Below are positions 1-4,619 of a stretch of 7,380 bases of DNA, piece by piece. The stretch covers positions 1 to 7,380 of the forward strand of contig JAGCNA010000239.1 of NCBI GenBank assembly GCA_017646185.1, in the 5' to 3' direction. How positions within the stretch are numbered: position 1 is the stretch's first letter; each line of letters begins with the position of its first letter. The notes under the pieces were generated by a model that saw nothing but the letters and a program-made list of their open reading frames with translations, had not been told where the DNA came from and did no database searches. The position numbers and the translations under genes were made by a program. This DNA is from Clostridia bacterium. Its GTDB lineage: Bacteria; Bacillota; Clostridia; Oscillospirales; CAG-382.

Positions 1-1
1 T

Positions 2-40
2 GATTGTGATTGCTGCTGCGACGAGGACGATTGCGAATAA
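2..40 (+). CDS. C-terminal end of an unidentified protein with a Cys/Asp-rich tail (partial)
   Basis: Only the last 12 codons and a TAA stop are in the window; the gene enters from the left edge. The visible tail reads DCDCCCDEDDCE: five cysteines and six acidic residues among twelve, with a run of three Cys. It stops 13 bases before a strong intrinsic terminator, which is why I prefer this frame. A second open frame on the same strand runs straight through the hairpin and is less plausible. Such a tail could bind metal, but the body of the protein is not visible and I do not recognise a family. Confidence 0.5.
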   Translation, partial: DCDCCCDEDDCE

Positions 41-53
41 TTTTACAAACCTT

Positions 54-84
54 AAAAGGGCTGTCTTTTGACACGCCCTTTTTT
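54..84 (+). terminator. Rho-independent terminator of the upstream gene
   Basis: The arm AAAAGGGC (54-61) pairs with GCCCTTTT (75-82), and the inner arm TGTC (62-65) pairs with GACA (70-73). The loop is TTTT, with one bulged C at 74. The 3' arm runs into a six-T tract (79-84). It follows the upstream stop by 13 bases and separates that gene from the sugar-enzyme pair. Confidence 0.88.
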
Positions 85-113
85 AGCAAGAATTTTTAAT
101 TTATCTTAATTTT

Positions 114-120
114 AGGGTGA
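114..120 (+). promoter_or_regulatory. Ribosome binding site fixing the epimerase start at 126
   Basis: AGGGTGA matches the GGTGA part of the anti-Shine-Dalgarno complement and sits 5 bases before ATG 126. The alternative in-frame GTG at 117 lies inside this motif and has no ribosome binding site of its own, so ATG 126 is the better start. Confidence 0.65.
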
Positions 121-125
121 AAAAT

Positions 126-944
126 ATGCTTAAATCTATTAACATTTGTACTTATCCCGAATCTGTTCCTCTTGACGAGGTGTTTGCCGAAGTTAAAGCC
201 GCAGGCTTTGATTACGCAGAGCTTAATATGTATTCTTCCCGTCAGACCTATCCCAATATCTGGAACGGCGCAGACGATGAAGAAATTCTGGCAGTAGGCG
301 AACTGGCGAAAAAACACGGCATCACTCCCGTTGGCATAGTTTCCGCAGAGCTGTGGTCCAAGTGTCTTACCGATCTCGATCCCGCTGTAAGAGAAGCAGG
401 TATGGAAGTTATCCGCAAAATGATCCACGTTTGCGAAGTTTTGGGTATGGATACCGTTTTGGTTGTTCCCGGCGTGGTAAACGAGCAGGTTAGCTATAAA
501 ACCGCATACGAAAACGCACAAAGCTGTCTTAAGGTTCTGGGCAAGGAAGCCGCAGCAAAGGGCGTTGTTCTTGCAATAGAAAACGTATGGAACAAATTCC
601 TTCTTTCTCCTCTTGAAATGCGCCGTTTTGTGGACGAGTGCGGAGAAGGCGTAGGAGCATATTTTGATGCAGGCAATATCGAGCGTGACGGTTTCCAATC
701 TCACTGGGTAGAAGCTCTGGGCGAAAAGATACGCCGTGTACATATTAAGGGCTTTGATAAAGCAAGCGGTCAGTTTGTTTATCTCAGACAGGGAACCATT
801 GATTGGAAGACTACCTTTGATTGCCTCCGTGCCGCTGGATACGAAGGACCCGTTTCCGCAGAAATGTGGCCCGAGGAAGGTATGACCACCAAGCATGCTG
901 TTGAGATGTTCTCCGCAGATATGGATATTATAATGAATCTTTAA
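126..944 (+). CDS. Sugar phosphate isomerase/epimerase (xylose isomerase-like TIM barrel)
   Basis: A cytoplasmic 272-residue protein of the AP-endonuclease-2/xylose-isomerase-like TIM-barrel family, which interconverts ketoses or sugar phosphates at a divalent metal. The four expected metal ligands are visible: Glu152 in IENVWNK, Asp181 in YFDAGN, His206 in VHIKGF and Glu246 in SAEMW. The spacing resembles that of D-tagatose 3-epimerase. The stretch from GTIDW to AEMWPE (about 223-250) resembles the UlaE/SgaU L-xylulose-5-phosphate 3-epimerase group, as far as I can judge by memory. The length is normal. I chose ATG 126 over GTG 117 because a GGTGA ribosome binding site overlaps the GTG. The gene lies 13 bases before an oxidoreductase gene, so the two are probably one operon acting on one sugar. 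The substrate cannot be read from sequence; hydroxypyruvate isomerase- or inosose-type activity is also possible. Confidence 0.88.
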   Translation: MLKSINICTYPESVPLDEVFAEVKAAGFDYAELNMYSSRQTYPNIWNGADDEEILAVGELAKKHGITPVGIVSAELWSKCLTDLDPAVREAGMEVIRKMIHVCEVLGMDTVLVVPGVVNEQVSYKTAYENAQSCLKVLGKEAAAKGVVLAIENVWNKFLLSPLEMRRFVDECGEGVGAYFDAGNIERDGFQSHWVEALGEKIRRVHIKGFDKASGQFVYLRQGTIDWKTTFDCLRAAGYEGPVSAEMWPEEGMTTKHAVEMFSADMDIIMNL

Positions 945-957
945 GGAGTTTTGAAAA

Positions 958-1992
958 ATGAGTAAAGTTCTTCGCGCCGCTATGATCGGCATCGGCTCTA
1001 TGGGCCGCGGACATCTTGATAATTACCTTCGTCTTGAAAAAGAGGGATACCCCATAAAGGTTGTTGCTCTTTGTGATGTTGACGAGAAAAAGTTTACCAA
1101 CTATAAAGCAGATTTCAATATCGGCGAAGTAGGTGCAGACGGATACGATTTCGCTTCCTTCAACCTTTATACCGATCTTGACGAAATGCTGGCTAAGGAA
1201 GAGCTGGATATGGTTACTATCGCTCTGCCTACATATCTCCATTGCTGGGGCACCTGCAAGTGTCTCGAAGCAGGTGTAAACGTTATATGCGAAAAGCCTA
1301 TGGCTCCCTCTGTTGAAGAGTGCGAAAAAATGATCGAAACCGCACGCCGTACCGGCAAAAATCTTATGATCGGTCAGTGCCTCCGTTTTGCAGGTCAGTA
1401 CGATACCATAAAGAAGATCGTTTCCTCCGGCGAATACGGCAAGGCATATTCCGCATTTTTCTTCCGCGGCGGCGGAACTCCTCTGTGGTCTTATGAAAAC
1501 TGGCTTCTTAAGCGTGAAAAGGGCGGCGGAGCTTTGTTTGATCAGCACGTTCACGATGTTGACGCAGTTAACCACATCTTCGGTATGCCCAAGGCTGTTA
1601 CCACCAACGGTTATACCGTATTCCCCGAAAGCGCATACGATTGCTGTTCCACCAACTATATCTACGAGGATATGATGCCCGTTAACGCCCAGAACGACTG
1701 GACTCTTAAGGGCAACGGATTTTATCAGATCTTCCGTGTTAACCTTGAAAAGGCTACCGTTTGGTTTGATGAAAACGGTCTCCGCGTAATAGATACCGAG
1801 GGTAAAAACGTTACTCCCGAATATGATACCGAAAACTTCTATTATACCGAGCTTAAGTATTTTGCAGACACCCTGCTTGCAGGCGGCAAGATCGACAGAG
1901 CTACCCCCGAATCTGCCCGCGATACCGTAAAGATCGCTTTGGCAGAAATGGAAAGCGCAGATAAGCACGGTGAGATTGTATATATCAAGTAA
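958..1992 (+). CDS. Gfo/Idh/MocA family NAD(P)-dependent oxidoreductase
   Basis: A 344-residue cytoplasmic dehydrogenase of the glucose-fructose oxidoreductase/inositol dehydrogenase family, which oxidises or reduces a sugar or cyclitol hydroxyl with NAD(P). The N-terminal Rossmann fold shows GIGSMGRGH (11-19) and Asp40 at the end of the second strand (VVALCD), which favours NAD over NADP. EKPMA (112-116) carries the catalytic Lys113. The C-terminal sheet domain has GGGALFDQHVHD (189-200), in which Asp195 and His199 have the four-residue spacing of the inositol dehydrogenase Asp/His pair. Length and domain order are normal for the family. AAGGAG at 943-948 gives a good ribosome binding site for ATG 958. 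Isoleucine codons are mostly ATC (13 of 18), unlike the queA operon, which suggests high expression. The substrate is unknown; pairing with the epimerase suggests a shared pathway. Confidence 0.92.
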   Translation: MSKVLRAAMIGIGSMGRGHLDNYLRLEKEGYPIKVVALCDVDEKKFTNYKADFNIGEVGADGYDFASFNLYTDLDEMLAKEELDMVTIALPTYLHCWGTCKCLEAGVNVICEKPMAPSVEECEKMIETARRTGKNLMIGQCLRFAGQYDTIKKIVSSGEYGKAYSAFFFRGGGTPLWSYENWLLKREKGGGALFDQHVHDVDAVNHIFGMPKAVTTNGYTVFPESAYDCCSTNYIYEDMMPVNAQNDWTLKGNGFYQIFRVNLEKATVWFDENGLRVIDTEGKNVTPEYDTENFYYTELKYFADTLLAGGKIDRATPESARDTVKIALAEMESADKHGEIVYIK

Positions 1993-2011
1993 CCCTTACC
2001 GCAATACAAAA

Positions 2012-2042
2012 CACCCCAAGGAGCGGTCGGCTTCTTGGGGTG
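2012..2042. terminator. Bidirectional hairpin terminator between convergent genes
   Basis: CACCCCAAG (2012-2020) pairs perfectly with CTTGGGGTG (2034-2042). The stem extends inward by a G-T wobble and AGC/GCT, leaving a five-base loop (2025-2029). It lies 20 bases after the oxidoreductase stop and 3 bases after the stop of the minus-strand SLOG gene. Read leftward it is followed by TTTTGTATT, a moderate T-tract. Read rightward the tail is only AATTTATA. It probably serves both genes, more strongly the minus-strand one. Confidence 0.72.
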
Positions 2043-2045
2043 AAT

Positions 2046-2378
2046 TTATATCAGCTTGTATATTTTTACGGGTTTTCCCAATTTATCGGCATACCGCCAG
2101 GTGAAAACGGTTCCACGTGAAGATCCGTCCCAAAATGCGATCAGCATATCACAGCTTTCCGCAATAAGCTTGTTCCGCACAAGAGGTGCGCTTTTTCCGT
2201 GGGTTTCGTAATCCGGCTTGTATACGGTAAGAGGAATTCCTCTCAAACGGGCTTCCCGTTCTGCCAGTTTGTCAACTCCCACAGCGCCGCCGGTAATTAT
2301 CTCTGTGGCTTCTTTGGGAATATATTGGGAAATATCAGCGTTTTTTATACTTCTGGATCCTACTACTGCAATCTTCAC
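2046..2378 (-). CDS. SLOG superfamily protein, DUF2493/YspA-like
   Basis: A small 110-residue single-domain protein of the SLOG superfamily (related to DprA, LOG and YpsA), whose Rossmann-like folds bind nucleotides or nucleotide-derived ligands. Visible signatures are MKIAVVGSR (1-9), the glycine-rich IITGGAVGVD (27-36), RNKLIAESCDMLIAFWDG (69-85) with Arg69/Asn70, and SSRGT (86-90). There is no signal peptide or membrane segment. The start is GTG at 2376-2378, supported by a near-ideal GGAGGTGAT ribosome binding site seven bases away (measured from GGAGG) and a consensus promoter. It is a single-gene unit, convergent with the oxidoreductase and divergent from the ApgM homologue. Free-standing SLOG proteins are often of unknown role, and some serve as ligand-sensing parts of defence or signalling systems. 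I see no effector partner next to it, so no function is assigned. Confidence 0.85.
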   Translation of the reverse strand: MKIAVVGSRSIKNADISQYIPKEATEIITGGAVGVDKLAEREARLRGIPLTVYKPDYETHGKSAPLVRNKLIAESCDMLIAFWDGSSRGTVFTWRYADKLGKPVKIYKLI

Positions 2379-2396
2379 GGTATCACCTCCGTGAAG
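2373..2396. promoter_or_regulatory. Palindrome over the transcription and translation start of the SLOG gene (possible operator or RNA hairpin)
   Basis: Perfect 8-bp inverted arms CTTCACGG (2373-2380) and CCGTGAAG (2389-2396) flank an 8-base centre. The right arm lies just downstream of the -10 hexamer and covers the predicted transcription start. The left arm contains the GTG start codon. As DNA it has the geometry of a repressor operator. As RNA it would place the start codon in the stem and most of the Shine-Dalgarno in the loop, but only if transcription starts by about 2396. The symmetry is seen; the function is inferred. Confidence 0.45.
2382..2390 (-). promoter_or_regulatory. Near-perfect Shine-Dalgarno of the SLOG gene
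   Basis: On the minus strand this reads GGAGGTGAT, a nine-base match to the 16S anti-SD complement. It ends three bases before the GTG start codon. It justifies the GTG start and implies efficient translation unless the surrounding palindrome interferes. Confidence 0.85.
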
Positions 2397-2398
2397 TA

Positions 2399-2427
2399 AG
2401 TATATAACTATTTTTCAGTGTTGTCAA
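2399..2427 (-). promoter_or_regulatory. Sigma-A promoter of the SLOG gene
   Basis: On the minus strand TTGACA (2422-2427) is a perfect -35. A 17-base spacer follows, then TATACT (2399-2404), one mismatch from the -10 consensus. The predicted start is near 2392, giving a very short leader of about 14 bases that is almost entirely ribosome binding site. Confidence 0.82.
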
Positions 2428-2440
2428 CTTTGGTTTTAAT
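2412..2440 (+). promoter_or_regulatory. Weak candidate promoter of the ApgM homologue
   Basis: TTTTCA (2412-2417), a 17-base spacer and TTTAAT (2435-2440) lie about 27 bases before the start codon. Each hexamer is one to two mismatches from consensus. It overlaps the -35 of the divergent SLOG promoter. TATAAC at 2403-2408 is another possible -10, but its -35 is poor. The intergenic gap of 88 bases must hold a rightward promoter, but which hexamers are used is uncertain. Confidence 0.28.
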
Positions 2441-2466
2441 TTCTTTTTGAAAAGAGTTTTGTTTTT

Positions 2467-3663
2467 ATGAAATATTTTGTTTGCCTTGGCGACGGTATGG
2501 CGGATTACGCCTGCCGTGAGCTTGATAATAAAACCCCATTGGAGGCGGCGCATAAGCCTACTATCGACCGTCTTGCCTCCGGCGGAATAATGGGCTTGTG
2601 TAAAACCGTGCCCGACCATATGGTGCCCGAATCCGATACCGCCAACCTTTCTATCCTCGGTTATCCTCCCGAAATATATTCTGCAGGCAGATCTCCTTTG
2701 GAGGCGGTAAGCCTTGGAATTACCTTGGGTAAGGATCAGGCGGCAATACGCGCCAATCTTGTGTATTTGAGCGGAGAGGGAGAATACGAAAATTTAATTA
2801 TGGATGATAACACGGCAGGGGAGATAACCACTTCCGAAGCCCGTGAGCTTATAGAGTATCTGGATAAAAATCTTCTTTCCGAAACCTCCGACCGTATTTT
2901 CACGGGTATCTCATACCGCCATTGCTTTATTACGGATACCTGGAACGGATTCAGAGATTTCACCCGTCCTCACGATATTATGGGACAGTATATCGGTGAA
3001 TATCTGCCTCCCGAACCTTATCTTTCCTTGCAGAGACGCTCCAGAGATCTGTTGGAAAACCATCCCGTAAACCTTAAACGTGCAGCAGAGGGAAAGAAAA
3101 AAGCAAATTCCATCTGGCTGTGGAGCCCCGGTAAAAACCCCGCACTGCCTTCCTTTAAGGAAACCTTCGGGCTTGACGGCGCCGTGGTTTGCGCAGTCGA
3201 TCTTATAAAGGGAATAGGTCTGTGCGCAGGCATGGAGGTCCCCTCCGTAAAAGGTGCTACCGGCGGTACGGACACGGATTACCGTGCAAAGGAAAAAGCG
3301 GCGGAATATCAATTCCTTTCGGGAAAAGACTTTGTGTATCTCCACGTAGAAGCGCCGGATGAATACGGTCATCAGGGCAACCCCGTGGGCAAAAAGACCG
3401 CTATAGAAAAATTGGATTCCGAAATAATGGCGCCTATGCTTGATTTTCTCAATTCATACGGCGAAGATTACCGCATTTTATTTATGCCCGACCATTATAC
3501 TCCCGTTTCCACCCGCACCCACGCAAGAGGCGAGGTACCCTTTATTATTTATGACAGCCGCCGTCAGGTATATCCTGTCAGACAGTATACCGAAGCAGAG
3601 GCGAAGGACGGAATGTATGTTCCTACCGGACCCGATCTTATGCGTATCTTTTTGGAAAAATAA
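2467..3663 (+). CDS. Cofactor-independent phosphoglycerate mutase homologue, ApgM type (or proposed homoserine kinase)
   Basis: A 398-residue cytoplasmic metalloenzyme of the alkaline-phosphatase superfamily, close in length to archaeal-type ApgM. Metal and active-site motifs appear in order: DGMAD (9-13, Asp9), SDTANLS (56-62, the nucleophile region), TRPHDIMG (166-173), NSIWLWSPGK (214-223), HVEAPDEYGHQG (293-304, Asp298/His302), PDHYTP (341-346, Asp342/His343) and THARGEVPF (351-359, His352). The family interconverts 3- and 2-phosphoglycerate. A bacterial subgroup (TIGR02535, as I recall it) was instead proposed to be a homoserine kinase in genomes lacking ThrB. The neighbouring gene is dapA, an aspartate-family enzyme, but on the opposite strand, so context is weak support. 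The ribosome binding site is poor (AAAGAG, ten bases upstream); the start is set by the conserved MKYFVCLGDGMAD N terminus. The stop lies one base from the dapA stop. Confidence 0.9.
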   Translation: MKYFVCLGDGMADYACRELDNKTPLEAAHKPTIDRLASGGIMGLCKTVPDHMVPESDTANLSILGYPPEIYSAGRSPLEAVSLGITLGKDQAAIRANLVYLSGEGEYENLIMDDNTAGEITTSEARELIEYLDKNLLSETSDRIFTGISYRHCFITDTWNGFRDFTRPHDIMGQYIGEYLPPEPYLSLQRRSRDLLENHPVNLKRAAEGKKKANSIWLWSPGKNPALPSFKETFGLDGAVVCAVDLIKGIGLCAGMEVPSVKGATGGTDTDYRAKEKAAEYQFLSGKDFVYLHVEAPDEYGHQGNPVGKKTAIEKLDSEIMAPMLDFLNSYGEDYRILFMPDHYTPVSTRTHARGEVPFIIYDSRRQVYPVRQYTEAEAKDGMYVPTGPDLMRIFLEK

Positions 3664-3664
3664 A

Positions 3665-4498
3665 TTATTCCGCATACAAGGGCGGACGGAGCGTGTACTC
3701 TGTCAGCCCTTTTTCATATAAATATTTCTTTATGGGTATGGGGTTAACAGAGGAAAAAAGCTGTTTTATCAAGGGCATTAAGGCAAGCTGTATCTTTAAA
3801 GCGCCCTTGGTGTCTCCCTCGAACCATCTGTTGCACATTTCCTGGGTTTTTTCGGGCAGGGCGTTGGATACTACCGATATAAGTCCGATTCCGCCTACCG
3901 AAAGTATGGGCAGGTTAATTTCGTCGCTTCCCGAATAAAGGTGCATTTCTCCGCAAAGAGATTTAAGCTCGGTTATCTGCCCCATGTTTCCGCAGGCTTC
4001 TTTTATGCCGTTAAGATTTTTAATATTCCAAAGCTCTTTGGCGGTGGACGGCAGTATATTTACTCCCGTTCTGGAAGGCACGTTGTATGCTATAACGGGG
4101 AGCGGGGACACACCGCAGATATCTTTATAATACCTTATTATCCCGTCTTGCGTGGTTTTGTTGTAATACGGCGTAACCGCCAGAATTCCGTCTGCACCCG
4201 CCTCGTATGCGTCCTGCGTAAAAATCAAAGCGTTTTTCGTGTTATTGCATCCGGTGCCTGCTATAACTGCGCAGTCGTTTTTAACAAAATCTTTGATTAT
4301 ACGAATAATTTCCGCCTTTTCTTCACGTTCCAGCGTACTGGATTCTCCTGTGGTGCCGCACATTATCAAAGCTCCCACGCCTGCTTTTAACTGAATTTCC
4401 GCAAGTCTTTTCAGCGCTTCGTAATCAACGCTCAGGTCTTTTTTGAAGGGAGTTATCATAGCCGTACCCGTGCCGACAAAAATGGGAAGTTTTTTCAT
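3665..4498 (-). CDS. dapA: 4-hydroxy-tetrahydrodipicolinate synthase (DapA), short C terminus
   Basis: Condenses pyruvate with aspartate semialdehyde, the first step of the diaminopimelate/lysine branch, in the cytoplasm. Visible in the 277-residue TIM barrel are GTGTAMITPF (9-18), GTTGES (48-53) with the Thr pair, TPYYNK (109-114), YNVPSRTG (138-145) with the active-site Tyr138 and Arg143, and the Schiff-base lysine Lys166 in GIKEAC. The start is ATG at 4496-4498, preceded by GGAAAGAGAG at a usable distance. An in-frame extension to 4573 would add 25 residues unlike the family and cross promoter elements. The protein ends at LRPPLYAE, where homologues usually carry about 15-20 more residues forming the last helix. 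The stop abuts the convergent apgM stop. It is probably active but may differ in oligomer packing. Confidence 0.93.
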   Translation of the reverse strand: MKKLPIFVGTGTAMITPFKKDLSVDYEALKRLAEIQLKAGVGALIMCGTTGESSTLEREEKAEIIRIIKDFVKNDCAVIAGTGCNNTKNALIFTQDAYEAGADGILAVTPYYNKTTQDGIIRYYKDICGVSPLPVIAYNVPSRTGVNILPSTAKELWNIKNLNGIKEACGNMGQITELKSLCGEMHLYSGSDEINLPILSVGGIGLISVVSNALPEKTQEMCNRWFEGDTKGALKIQLALMPLIKQLFSSVNPIPIKKYLYEKGLTEYTLRPPLYAE

Positions 4499-4529
4499 AA
4501 AAATATCTCTCTTTCCTGCGTTAACGGTC

Positions 4530-4558
4530 TTTACAACAGAATAAAAATATTGTATAAT
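4530..4558 (+). promoter_or_regulatory. Sigma-A promoter of the queA-miaA operon
   Basis: TTTACA (4530-4535, one mismatch), a 17-base spacer and a perfect TATAAT (4553-4558). The predicted start is near 4565, giving a leader of about 55 bases before queA. This start leaves no room for a ribosome binding site before an in-frame GTG at 4575, supporting ATG 4620. Confidence 0.85.
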
Positions 4559-4568
4559 AAAGAGTAAA
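4540..4568 (-). promoter_or_regulatory. Weak candidate dapA promoter
   Basis: On the minus strand TTTACT (4563-4568), a 17-base spacer and TTTATT (4540-4545) would start transcription near 4533, giving a leader of about 35 bases. Both hexamers deviate from consensus, and the site overlaps the divergent queA promoter, so the two polymerases would compete. I see no better pair upstream of dapA. Confidence 0.3.
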
Positions 4569-4571
4569 TTC

Positions 4572-4586
4572 ACAGTGGGTTACTGT
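4572..4586 (+). repeat. Short inverted repeat in the queA leader
   Basis: ACAGT (4572-4576) and ACTGT (4582-4586) are perfect inverted arms around GGGTT, just downstream of the predicted transcription start. Five base pairs is weak as an RNA hairpin and could arise by chance. An operator half-site pair is possible. No T-tract follows, so it is not a terminator. Confidence 0.3.
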
Positions 4587-4604
4587 ACACATTTTATGCT
4601 TTAT

Positions 4605-4609
4605 AAGGA
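4605..4609 (+). promoter_or_regulatory. Ribosome binding site of queA
   Basis: AAGGA sits ten bases before ATG 4620 and is the only good Shine-Dalgarno in the leader. It decides the queA start against the upstream GTG at 4575. The spacing is long but matches that of the third gene of the operon. Confidence 0.6.
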
Positions 4610-4619
4610 TAGTTTGATA

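Noticed and set aside
68..100. TTGACA (68-73) with TTTAAT (95-100) as a promoter for the epimerase gene
   Set aside because: The spacer is 21 bases, too long for sigma-A, and the TTGACA is part of the terminator loop and stem. No convincing promoter is visible before 126, although a transcript must start there or read through.
96..992. Long open frame on the minus strand across the epimerase gene
   Set aside because: It is antisense to a gene with all four metal ligands, lacks a ribosome binding site, and its predicted product is rich in Cys, Phe and His with no recognisable motif. It is a by-product of codon bias.
1463..1478. GC-rich inverted repeat TTCCGC-GGCG-GCGGAA inside the oxidoreductase gene
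   Set aside because: It encodes the conserved Phe-Arg-Gly-Gly-Gly stretch with preferred codons and has no T-tract, so it is explained by protein coding.
928..1968. A 346-codon minus-strand open frame covering almost all of the oxidoreductase gene
   Set aside because: Same reasoning: the plus-strand gene has a complete Rossmann motif, EKP motif and ribosome binding site, while the antisense product resembles no family. Avoidance of TTA, CTA and TCA on the plus strand leaves it open.
4499..4573. N-terminal extension of DapA
   Set aside because: The 25 extra residues have no counterpart in the family, and the region contains promoter elements for both strands.
4565..4619. A preQ1 riboswitch in the queA leader
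   Set aside because: I looked for the class I pattern of a GC-rich stem, a short loop and an A-rich tail pairing back before the ribosome binding site. The leader has only a 5-bp inverted repeat and no matching A-rich tail.
4575..4619. GTG start giving QueA 15 extra residues
   Set aside because: It lies about ten bases after the predicted transcription start and has no ribosome binding site. ATG 4620 gives the usual QueA N terminus.
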